Positions 53,971 to 62,173 of a DNA stretch of 64,000 nucleotides are shown in pieces. The translations under genes were made by a program, and so were the position numbers. The DNA is from Imperialibacter sp. EC-SDR9 (lineage in GTDB: Bacteria; Bacteroidota; Bacteroidia; Cytophagales; Cyclobacteriaceae). The notes under the pieces are model-generated. The model did no database searches. It saw only the letters and a program-made list of their open reading frames with translations, and was not told where the DNA came from. Numbering within the stretch: the first letter of the stretch is position 1; each line of letters starts with the position of its first letter. The stretch spans positions 252,454 through 316,453 of the forward strand of contig NZ_LR701575.1 in NCBI RefSeq assembly GCF_902498805.1. Reading direction: 5' to 3'.

Positions 53971-56940
53971 CTACCTCACCCCCATCTCCTCATACACTAT
54001 CGTATGGATCGTTGGTCGCACAGCCAGGTCGTAGATGGCCGTGCTGTTTCTGGTTGGGTACACACGGTTGGACAGGAACACATACATAAAATCATACTCA
54101 GGATCAAGCCACACGAATGTGCCTGTGTAGCCCGAATGTCCAAAGCTGGACGGAGATGCCTGGCGGGCGACGCTGCTGCTTCTCTTATTGTATTCAATCA
54201 ACGGCTTGTCGAAGCCTATGGCCCGGCGGTTGCCCTCCTCGCAAAACTGGCAAACAGAAAACTTCTCCAGCGTCTGAGGCGAAATATAGCGCTCCCCGCC
54301 GTACGTACCCTCATTCAGGTACATCTGCCACATGGCTGCCAGGTCGTAGGAACGAGCGAAAAGTCCGGCGTGGCCCGACACACCGTCAAGCATGGCGGCG
54401 CCTTCGTCGTGCACCACCCCATGCAGCTGCGTCATGCGGAAGTAGTTATCGTTCTCAGTAGGAATGATCCGGTCAAGGGAATACTTTCTTCCCGCATTGT
54501 AGCCCAGTGTTGTCCCTCCTATTCTGTCATAAAAATTCGCATTCAGGTATTCCTGAAAGTCAGTGCCAGTCAGCGTTTTTACGATATCCGGATATAGATA
54601 AAAACTCATATCGGAATACACATAACCAGGCTCAGGATTGAGTTTCGACTTTTTGATCTTCTTCAGCAGTGTGTGCTTGTAGTCTTTGTACTCGTATAGA
54701 TTGTCGGTCAGCTTGATCGGGTAGTCAGCAGAAGGCGTTAGCGACAATGTATGGCGCTTGTAGCTGCTGTCCTTCTTGTAAGCCGACTGATAGAAAGGAA
54801 TCCATGACTTAAGCCTTGCCTGGTGGCTAAGGATATCAATGAACTCCAGTTTGGCCTTGTTTGACCAGCCGAAGTACGGATAGTAGTCTTTAAGTCTGGC
54901 ATTTAGGTCAAACTTATTCTCGTCATGAAGCTTCATGATCGCAGCCAAAGCGGCTGTAATCTTCGTAAGAGAAGCCAGGTCGTAGATATCGGTTTTCTTC
55001 ACATCCAGCAAACTGTCGTAGGTGTGAAAACCGTAAGTCTTATGGAAGAATACTTTCCCCTCTTTGGCCAGCATCACTTGTCCTCCCGGAAAGGCTTTTT
55101 TCTCAATAGCCAGTGTCATGGCGCTGTCAATGCGGGTTTCAAGGGTTTGGCTATTAATGCCCAGCTCTTCGGGCAAGGTAAACTTGAATCGAACGCCTCC
55201 CTCCGTTGTCAATCCGTAACCGGCAGGCCAGCGGTCGTTCACCGTTACTGGCAAGTGCCCTTTGGCTCCAATGCCTCCGAAAATAAGCTGCGCAGCCATG
55301 TCTCCGGCTATTGCGTGCTCCTGATAGGTCGTAAACACCGCATCAGCTTCTGCAATCCAGTCGAGTTTGGAAAGCGTATAAGGATTCCTCATGGCCGCTA
55401 CCACGGTTGCTTTGCCTTCGACAAGCTCTTTCACGAACGCCTGCACGTTGGCTGACATCCCTTCCCTGTTATTAGCTCTGAGCCCTGAGTGCAAGCCAAT
55501 GAGCACCATGTTGTAGCTGCTCAGGCTATCTCTCACTGCCTCTATTTGTGCCGGGGTGGCCTCATTGGGCAATATCAGATGAGGCATTTCGGTATAGTCA
55601 TTCAGTCGTTGCTGGAAAGGAGAAAGTGCCTCCACTCCTACGCTAAGGCTTGCCAGCTTCAATGTATCGAGTCGCTTCAGAGGCAACAGATCGTTCTTGT
55701 TTTCCAAAAGGGTAACAGACTCCTCAAACAGCCTTCGGTTCAGCAATTCGTCGTTGGGCTGATGCAGGTCTTCGAAAACGTACTCATTGCTCAACGGATT
55801 CCAGCGGGTCATTCCTGTCACATATTTGCCCATTAAAATCTTTTTCACACTCTCTGCCAAACGTTGCTCTGTGATCTCTTTCTTCGTCACTGCCGCTTTC
55901 AGGTACTCAAAGGCAACATCCACGTCCTCTGCAAACTCCAGCGCATCGTTGCCTGCCAGAAAAGCCTTTTTCTCAAGCTCGCCAGAGGCATGATACTTCG
56001 TCACACCCTTCATATTGAGGGCATCTGTGTAAATGATTCCCTTGTAACCCAACTTGTTTTTCAGCAAGTCCGTTACCACTGGCTTCGATAGTGTAGTCGG
56101 CAAATTGGGCGTGTCGTCCAACGTCGGAATTGACATGTGCGCCACCATAATACCCGACACATTGGCCTCAATTAGCTTTTTAAAAGGGTAAAGTTCCACA
56201 CTGTCAAGCCTTTGCATATCGTGCTTAACAACAGGCAGGTCGTAGTGAGAATCCGTACCTGTGTCGCCATGGCCGGGAAAATGCTTTGCCGAGGCCAACA
56301 CCCCCTGGCTTTCGAGGCCCCTCACATAGGCCAATCCTCTTTGGGCCACCTCTTCCCTGTTCTCGCCAAAAGAACGGTAATTGATCACCGGATTGTTAGG
56401 ATTGTTGTTCACATCCACGACCGGTGCAAAATTGACATATGTTCCCACTCGTTTCAGCTGTCGTGCAATCGCCTGCCCCATTTGCTCGATCAAGGTAACG
56501 TCTTCGATAGCACCCAGGGTCATCTGGTAAGGAAACGACATCGTGCTGTCGAGCCGCATGCCTATACCCCACTCCGCATCCATAGCGATGGACAAAGGAA
56601 GTTTGGCTTCTTTCTGTAGTTTGTTGATCAGGTTGATCTGCCTGACAGGTCCCCCCTGAAAAACCACTAAACCTCCGACATGCCGCTCTTTAATCAGCCG
56701 GATCAACTCCTGCGTATGGGCTTCGTCCCGGTTGGAATACGCAGCAATCATAAGCAGCTGCCCTATTTTTTCATCCAGCGTAAGTGTGGCATAGGTCGAA
56801 TCTACCCAGGCTTTAGCTTGCGCTACTTCGTTGAGTTGCTCGAAGGGCCGGGGCATGGGTGCCTGGGCAGCGACCGGAGTAAAACGGAAAAGGATAAGAC
56901 ATAAGAAAAAGGTAGCTCGCAGGTAGATTTTAAACATCAT
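53971..56940 (-). CDS. GH3 beta-N-acetylhexosaminidase-like / serine beta-lactamase-like fusion
   Basis: 989 residues from ATG at 56940; signal peptide FFLCLILFRFTPVAAQ. About 35-380: glycoside hydrolase family 3 NagZ-type barrel with SIAMDAEWGIGMRLD, NFAPVVDVNNNPNNPVI, SAKHFPGHGDTGTDSHYDLP (catalytic His/Asp loop) and GIIYTDALNMKGV. About 385-590: GH3 C-terminal-like domain. About 610-985: class C beta-lactamase-like domain with DLASLTKITAAL (SxxK), YVYSDMSFYL (YSN-like) and GHSGYTGTFVW. Known Bacteroidota architecture; likely cleaves N-acetylglucosamine from muropeptides and hydrolyses a peptide or ester in the periplasm. Sixty bases after dgcA. Confidence 0.92.
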   Translation of the reverse strand: MMFKIYLRATFFLCLILFRFTPVAAQAPMPRPFEQLNEVAQAKAWVDSTYATLTLDEKIGQLLMIAAYSNRDEAHTQELIRLIKERHVGGLVVFQGGPVRQINLINKLQKEAKLPLSIAMDAEWGIGMRLDSTMSFPYQMTLGAIEDVTLIEQMGQAIARQLKRVGTYVNFAPVVDVNNNPNNPVINYRSFGENREEVAQRGLAYVRGLESQGVLASAKHFPGHGDTGTDSHYDLPVVKHDMQRLDSVELYPFKKLIEANVSGIMVAHMSIPTLDDTPNLPTTLSKPVVTDLLKNKLGYKGIIYTDALNMKGVTKYHASGELEKKAFLAGNDALEFAEDVDVAFEYLKAAVTKKEITEQRLAESVKKILMGKYVTGMTRWNPLSNEYVFEDLHQPNDELLNRRLFEESVTLLENKNDLLPLKRLDTLKLASLSVGVEALSPFQQRLNDYTEMPHLILPNEATPAQIEAVRDSLSSYNMVLIGLHSGLRANNREGMSANVQAFVKELVEGKATVVAAMRNPYTLSKLDWIAEADAVFTTYQEHAIAGDMAAQLIFGGIGAKGHLPVTVNDRWPAGYGLTTEGGVRFKFTLPEELGINSQTLETRIDSAMTLAIEKKAFPGGQVMLAKEGKVFFHKTYGFHTYDSLLDVKKTDIYDLASLTKITAALAAIMKLHDENKFDLNARLKDYYPYFGWSNKAKLEFIDILSHQARLKSWIPFYQSAYKKDSSYKRHTLSLTPSADYPIKLTDNLYEYKDYKHTLLKKIKKSKLNPEPGYVYSDMSFYLYPDIVKTLTGTDFQEYLNANFYDRIGGTTLGYNAGRKYSLDRIIPTENDNYFRMTQLHGVVHDEGAAMLDGVSGHAGLFARSYDLAAMWQMYLNEGTYGGERYISPQTLEKFSVCQFCEEGNRRAIGFDKPLIEYNKRSSSVARQASPSSFGHSGYTGTFVWLDPEYDFMYVFLSNRVYPTRNSTAIYDLAVRPTIHTIVYEEMGVR

Positions 56941-57000
56941 CAATCAGGTTTACTGAAAATATAAATTTAGAGAAGTCAGCCGGTGACAAAAAACCTATGG

Positions 57001-58068
57001 CTAAATCTTCTTAACCCCCAGTCCGGGCTTGTCGGTCAAACTCATCATACCGTCTTTGATAGTGAAGCCGCCTGACACCACATCCTTGGCGAGATCGAGG
57101 CTTCCGTCGAGGTCGATATATTTGGTATGAGGACACGAAAAAGCCACATGCAGCCCGGCAGCAATGCTGATTATGCTTTCGTCGTTGCAACCCCACATCA
57201 GGTCAATGCCTGCGTACTTCGCTATGGTGGCAATTTCCCTGGCGGGCTGAATGCCGCCACATTTCATCAGCTTGATATTGTAGATACCCGCAGCCTTGGG
57301 ATTGTTGGCCAGGCTAAAAGCATCAGCCGGTCCCACCAGTGATTCATCGGCAGCTACCAGGTTCTTTACATAATCAGGAAACTTGCGGTACTCAGCAATG
57401 GCCGATTGCTTCAGGGGTTGCTCTATCAGCTCAATGTCAAGATCCTTTGTGGCGCTGACAAACTCAATGGTTTCGTCAAAATTCCACCCCTGGTTGGCAT
57501 CTATCCGGATCATAGCTTTGTTGCCAATGTGTTTGCGCAGGGCAATTGTCCGCTCTATGTCCTCCTCGATAGTCTTCCCCAGCTTGACTTTCAAAATTTT
57601 GAAACCGTTTTTGATAAAGTCATCTGCTTCTTTGTGAGTCTCCTCAATACTCATAATCCCAATGGTAACCGAAGTAGCCATCGATTTGTGGTGAACACCC
57701 AGAAAGTGAACCAATGGTACACCCAGCGACTGGGCAAAAAGATCGTGAAATGCTACATCCAGGGCCACCCTGGCGCCAGCGCTGGCAGCGAAATGGGTAT
57801 GAATGCCATTTAGCAATTCGTAAAAACATGAGATATCTGCCGTTTTCAGGAAAGTCAGGTCAGCCGACACAAGTGTTTTGTAGCATTCTGCAACATCCTC
57901 GTTCACAACATATTTGCTGGGATTGGCCACACCCAACCCCACCATACCGTTGTCTGCTATCAATTCCACAATAACGTTTTCTACTGAGTCAACAGTTTTG
58001 TAGGAGATGGAATAGGGCTTGGCCAGTTCCAGGTTTTCCTTTCGGATACTAATTTCCTTTATTCGCAT
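57001..58068 (-). CDS. dgcA: Enolase-superfamily epimerase, DgcA/dipeptide-epimerase type
   Basis: 355 residues. Enolase-superfamily marks: KVKLG (KxK general base) near 161-165, metal ligands in RIDANQGW, LIEQPL and AADESL, and the second base in NIKLMKCGG. The capping domain has GLGVANPSKYV. Such enzymes are annotated L-Ala-D/L-Glu epimerase. Next to a DUF1611 gene, however, the pair matches DgcA, which I recall as racemising N-acetyl-D-glutamate in the DgcN-DgcA D-glutamate pathway. The start overlaps dgcN by 20 bases, a firm sign of coupling. Either role feeds on cell-wall D-glutamate. Confidence 0.88.
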   Translation of the reverse strand: MRIKEISIRKENLELAKPYSISYKTVDSVENVIVELIADNGMVGLGVANPSKYVVNEDVAECYKTLVSADLTFLKTADISCFYELLNGIHTHFAASAGARVALDVAFHDLFAQSLGVPLVHFLGVHHKSMATSVTIGIMSIEETHKEADDFIKNGFKILKVKLGKTIEEDIERTIALRKHIGNKAMIRIDANQGWNFDETIEFVSATKDLDIELIEQPLKQSAIAEYRKFPDYVKNLVAADESLVGPADAFSLANNPKAAGIYNIKLMKCGGIQPAREIATIAKYAGIDLMWGCNDESIISIAAGLHVAFSCPHTKYIDLDGSLDLAKDVVSGGFTIKDGMMSLTDKPGLGVKKI

Positions 58069-59125
58069 TCTTTCGTTTGATCAACTCTCTGATTGGTCCT
58101 AAAATATCGTCTACCCCTCGTTCCACTGGCAACGCCACCGGAATGCCGAGCTTCTGCTCATATTCCTCTTTGTGGCGCAGGGCCTGATCAATGGTAAGTC
58201 CTCTAGTGTTGAGGGTCACTCCAATAACTTCCTTGCCATACATTTTGATCAATGCAATATCCTCCGTGATCGGGGGGATTTTCGCATCGAGGTATTCGAA
58301 GCCATCGTAGTGAATTCTGGCGGGGGCATGTTGCAAAATTACGCCATCCACATCGCCTGACAACAGGAATTCCGCACCGCAGGGCCCGCTTATGTTGCGC
58401 AACGCAGCCTGGCCCTCAATCACCATCAGGTCTGGATTCAGGTCTCTGTCACAGGTTACGAGCGCATTTTCCAGCTCACCAGACACATAGTCGTTGTAAG
58501 TCGAGTCCAGGATAAAGCCGTACTTCCAGCCTTGCATCCACCCCGTTTGCCCTGTGTAAATCATTTCTGAAACCATACCCTCCTTACGGATGGCTTCCAC
58601 AATAAATTTGGAAGTGGTTCTTTTCCCAAGGCCGCAGTCGGTACCCATTACTGCAATTTTGGTTGACTTTACTTTGTATATGTCACCCGTCCAGAACTTC
58701 AGGTATTTCCGTTCCCTTGGCTGCCTGATATCGTGTATTGTTACGCCTTTTTCCTTTGCAAGCGTAGCCAGCCTTTCGTTGTCGTTGAGAAATGAATGCA
58801 AGCCACTTACGACGTCCATGCCATTTTCCATTGCTGTCACCACATCTTCTTCCATTGATTTGGGCAGCTGACCTCCTTTTGGAGCCACGCCCACAACGCA
58901 ATTTTCTGCCTTTCCGCCTGCGAGTAAAAAGTCTTTAACGGTCTTATAAATAGGAATTCCTCTTTCCCTGCCGTCCAGCACGGTACCCGCATCCTGGCCG
59001 AAAAACACCGGATCGATGACAGCGAGGATATCATATCTTACAGATCCCCTAATAAGCCCATGGGCAGTTTTGGCCGACTTCGTATCGAAGCTGCCATTGG
59101 ACAATACGATTGATTTTAATTGCAT
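58049..59125 (-). CDS. dgcN: DUF1611 protein, DgcN-type
   Basis: 358 residues. N-terminal Rossmann-like part (YDILAVIDPVFFGQDAG) and a P-loop-like C-terminal part with MGTDCGLGKRTTSKFIVEA, MIYTGQTGWMQG, VIEGQAALRNISGPCG and VIGVTLNTRGLT. DUF1611 protein DgcN is reported to N-acetylate D-glutamate so that DgcA can convert it to the L form (recalled from literature, not checked). The 20-bp overlap with dgcA supports this pairing. No signal peptide, so cytoplasmic. No strong promoter seen upstream. Confidence 0.87.
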   Translation of the reverse strand: MQLKSIVLSNGSFDTKSAKTAHGLIRGSVRYDILAVIDPVFFGQDAGTVLDGRERGIPIYKTVKDFLLAGGKAENCVVGVAPKGGQLPKSMEEDVVTAMENGMDVVSGLHSFLNDNERLATLAKEKGVTIHDIRQPRERKYLKFWTGDIYKVKSTKIAVMGTDCGLGKRTTSKFIVEAIRKEGMVSEMIYTGQTGWMQGWKYGFILDSTYNDYVSGELENALVTCDRDLNPDLMVIEGQAALRNISGPCGAEFLLSGDVDGVILQHAPARIHYDGFEYLDAKIPPITEDIALIKMYGKEVIGVTLNTRGLTIDQALRHKEEYEQKLGIPVALPVERGVDDILGPIRELIKRKNANKGN

Positions 59126-59355
59126 TTTACTATAAATAGAAGATAGGTTTTTGATTGTTCAATATAATAGGTGTCAATTGTGTTTTGTAAGCAGGTAATG
59201 ACTTCGAAAAATCAGCTAGCGAAGATTCGATATATTGCCAAACTTAGCAAGCACCAATTTTACTAAAATTCCACACTCTTCGTTCATAAATTAGAATTTT
59301 TCACTGAAGCATTATTTATTCGGGTCATGGTAAGGATAGCTGCTATAAAAACCAT

Positions 59356-60717
59356 ATGAAAAGAAAAAGTACAGAGTCGCCTATATACAAGTCGAAGCCC
59401 CTTGACTACCTGTGGTTTACATTAATTGCGATGCTTGTGATAAGCCAGTTTTCCTGCTCGCCACAACTTGTGATCAGCAAAAAAATGGTGCTGAAACAAA
59501 TGGTTAAGAAGTCGCCAGATTTCGCCGATCATTTTACCGGCTTCGCTCTCTACGACCCCGAAACGAAAACCTACCTGGCTGAGCAGCACAGCGATAAGTA
59601 TTTCACTCCTGCCTCCAACACCAAACTATTCACCTACTACTCCGGCCTCAGGTTGCTCGGCGATTCCATCCCAGCCTTGAAGTATGCCGAAGCCAACGAT
59701 ACGCTTTTCTTTACCGGCACCGGCGATCCTACTTTTCTGCATCCCGACTTCGAGTATCAACCGGCGTTTGACTTGCTATCAGACACCACCAAAGCACTGA
59801 TTTGGCAGCCCGAGAACTACAAAGATCCTGTTTTTGGACCCGGATGGTCGTGGGACGACTACCTGTATTACTATCAGCCAGAAAGAGCAGGCCTTCCTAT
59901 TTACGGCAACTTCGTGAGGTTTAGCATGCTTCCGGGAGACACGACGCCGAAGGTAAACCCTCCCTTCTTCCAACAGTTTGTGGAAGCGAGACCTTTCGAA
60001 AAGCAAAGAACATTGGTAGAAAGAGACCTTAGCTACAACTCTTACCTGTTTTTCACACCAGAAAAACTGGATACAGTAGAGAGAGACGTGCCTTTCAAGT
60101 ACTCATTTTCGCTGGGAAGGGAGCTGCTCCAGGACACCTTAAAGAAGCCTGTCGTCTTTGGTTACAAGCCGGATAGTTTAGCATGGAAAACCCTCAAAGG
60201 CTATCCCTCGCAAAAAGTGTATCAGGCCATGCTTTGGCCAAGCGACAACTTTATTGCGGAACAGATTCTGGTGATGTGCTCTTCCGGGTTTGGGGATACA
60301 CTTAGCGGCAACAATGCCTTGTGGTTTGTAAAGAACAAATACCTCAGCAATTTGCCGGATGCACCTATCTGGTATGATGGCTCTGGGCTATCGAGATACA
60401 ATATGTTCACGCCACGAAGCCTGGTGGCCTTGCTGGATGAAACTTCTACGCTAGTTGAACAAAAGGAGTTATTCAGGACGCTGGCTATTGGTGGCCAGGC
60501 TGGCACCATACGCCGCTGGTATGCCGGTGATGCGGAGCCTTACGTTTTCGCTAAAACAGGCACCTTAAGCGGCGTGCACTCACTCAGTGGGTTTATTAAA
60601 ACCAACTCAGGAAAGGTGCTGATCTTTAGCTTTATGCACAACAACTACCCCGGGTTCACCAACCCTATAAGAGAGCAAATGCAGGAAGTGCTGGAGTTTA
60701 TAAGGGACAAGTATTGA
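59356..60717 (+). CDS. PBP4-type D-alanyl-D-alanine carboxypeptidase/endopeptidase (S13)
   Basis: 453 residues with an N-terminal hydrophobic segment (YLWFTLIAMLVISQFSC). Serine penicillin-recognising motifs: ASNTKLF (SxxK), PSDNFIAEQIL (SxN) and FAKTGTLSGVHSLSG (KTG). The domain insertion between the first two motifs is the PBP4 style. It would cut D-Ala-D-Ala termini or cross-links in the periplasm. Divergent from the dgcN-dgcA-GH3 operon, so the two units form a cell-wall locus. Confidence 0.93.
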   Translation: MKRKSTESPIYKSKPLDYLWFTLIAMLVISQFSCSPQLVISKKMVLKQMVKKSPDFADHFTGFALYDPETKTYLAEQHSDKYFTPASNTKLFTYYSGLRLLGDSIPALKYAEANDTLFFTGTGDPTFLHPDFEYQPAFDLLSDTTKALIWQPENYKDPVFGPGWSWDDYLYYYQPERAGLPIYGNFVRFSMLPGDTTPKVNPPFFQQFVEARPFEKQRTLVERDLSYNSYLFFTPEKLDTVERDVPFKYSFSLGRELLQDTLKKPVVFGYKPDSLAWKTLKGYPSQKVYQAMLWPSDNFIAEQILVMCSSGFGDTLSGNNALWFVKNKYLSNLPDAPIWYDGSGLSRYNMFTPRSLVALLDETSTLVEQKELFRTLAIGGQAGTIRRWYAGDAEPYVFAKTGTLSGVHSLSGFIKTNSGKVLIFSFMHNNYPGFTNPIREQMQEVLEFIRDKY

Positions 60718-60720
60718 GGA

Positions 60721-60780
60721 ATTTGAGATTTCTGATTTGAAATTATGCGAACCATTAATTTCAAATCAGAAATCTCAAAT
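60721..60780. terminator. 25-bp perfect inverted repeat between convergent genes
   Basis: 60721-60745 and 60756-60780 are exact reverse complements with a 10-base loop. AT-rich, flanked by neither a strong T tract nor GC-rich stem base. It lies between the stops of the PBP4 and TolC genes (3 and 14 bases away) and may be a bidirectional terminator or a dispersed palindrome. Confidence 0.6.
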
Positions 60781-60794
60781 CAAAATCTTCGTGG

Positions 60795-62153
60795 TTATTC
60801 AGTCTCGTATTCTTCCAAAATACCACCGGTAAGGCGCATTAGCTCTACTTCCGATTCTACCAGGTTATACTTGGTCTGAAGTTCACTCAGCGCTGACCGC
60901 AAATAGTTCAATTGTAAGTCACGGAAGTCGAAAGAGCTGATCGTCCCATTACGATAACGATCCTCACCCAGTGTCAAATTAAACTCAGCAGTTTGTCTGT
61001 TTTCAATGGCAATCTGATACAGCCGAGCCCGCAGGCGATAAAACTCCAGCGTATTGATTAGGTTGTTCTTGAGGCTTTGCTTCAATTCATCAACCCGTAT
61101 AGCAGCGATCTGCTCATTGACCCTGGCATTCTCTATCTGTCTGCGTATTCTGCCCCCATTGAATATCGTAAAGCTGAGAGTAAAGTTGGCGTTGTAGTTT
61201 GTGTTGCCTGATTTGATTCCAGCCTCACCGACATTCCCGTTTAGAAAAGTGGCCTTGGTTAGGTTCTGTACTTGGTTATTGTCAGACCCGCCCAAAGTCA
61301 TTGATATACTAGGATACATCGCCGACCTGGCAATGCCAATGTCTCTTTTGAAAATCTCTTGATTGATGTACTGATTCTTTAGGTTGCTGTTGTTCGCCAC
61401 CATTCTTGCATACAGCTCATCCAGCGTAAATGGCTGGATTTGCACCGTCAGTGAATCGGTCAAATCGTAACTGGTTTCCACATCAATACCCAGCAGCAGA
61501 TTCAGGTTTCTTAAGGCGTTCTGCACATTATAGAGTTGGGTGATATAATTGGATGAGTCGGTTAGATAAGCGCTTTTGTCCTGAAGAATATCAAATGTAA
61601 CGGCGCTTCCCAGTTCTCCCTTGAGTTTGCTATAGTTATATTTGTCCTTAGATAGCTGAAGGCTACGCTCGAAAATACTCAATTGTTCTTCCTGAAGACG
61701 GACTGTATAATAGGCCTCTACAATTCCCTGTATGCTGTTTTCAATCACAATGGTCGCATTCCCCACACTTTGCTGCTGTAAAAATTCCAGCCTTTCCTTA
61801 GTGATTTGAACATTGAAGCCGTTGAAAAGTGTCCAGTTAAGTGATAATGAAGGCTGTAGGTTTCTCGATTGAATGGCTCCCTGCACAAAGGAGGTTGGGT
61901 TATTGATTTCAGTTCTGCTAAATCCCTGTGAAAGATTGAAAGTTAGAGACGGATACAAACCAGCTTGCCCCCATGAGTTGTTACGGGTGGCAATATCAAT
62001 ATTTTGCTTTTCAATCTTTATTGAGAAGTTATTGTCCAGGCCGGTGGCAATCGCCTCCGAAAGCGATAGCTCGGTTATTTTTGTTTCTTCGGTCTGGGCA
62101 TAAGAGTTCAGGATGACCAAGGCCATCCCGAACGTTAAGAGTATTTTCTTCAT
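60795..62153 (-). CDS. TolC family outer-membrane efflux channel
   Basis: 452 residues, signal peptide MKKILLTFGMALVILNSYAQ. Duplicated outer-membrane efflux domain: first half about 28-215 (LSEAIATGLDNNFSIKIEKQNIDIA, YPSLTFNLSQGFSRTEINNP), second half about 240-440 (YPSISMTLGGSDNNQ, LTLGEDRYRNGTISSFDFRDLQLNYL). Twenty bases after the RND pump gene, so co-transcribed. The substrate is probably an organic compound, since the pump is of the multidrug-like type and no His-rich genes accompany it. Confidence 0.93.
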   Translation of the reverse strand: MKKILLTFGMALVILNSYAQTEETKITELSLSEAIATGLDNNFSIKIEKQNIDIATRNNSWGQAGLYPSLTFNLSQGFSRTEINNPTSFVQGAIQSRNLQPSLSLNWTLFNGFNVQITKERLEFLQQQSVGNATIVIENSIQGIVEAYYTVRLQEEQLSIFERSLQLSKDKYNYSKLKGELGSAVTFDILQDKSAYLTDSSNYITQLYNVQNALRNLNLLLGIDVETSYDLTDSLTVQIQPFTLDELYARMVANNSNLKNQYINQEIFKRDIGIARSAMYPSISMTLGGSDNNQVQNLTKATFLNGNVGEAGIKSGNTNYNANFTLSFTIFNGGRIRRQIENARVNEQIAAIRVDELKQSLKNNLINTLEFYRLRARLYQIAIENRQTAEFNLTLGEDRYRNGTISSFDFRDLQLNYLRSALSELQTKYNLVESEVELMRLTGGILEEYETE

Positions 62154-62173
62154 TACAATTGTTAGATCAATGA

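Noticed and set aside
53926..54597. 223-codon plus-strand frame over the end of the GH3/beta-lactamase gene
   Set aside because: It is antisense to a well-supported gene, has no recognised domain, and begins inside the 44-bp repeat region.
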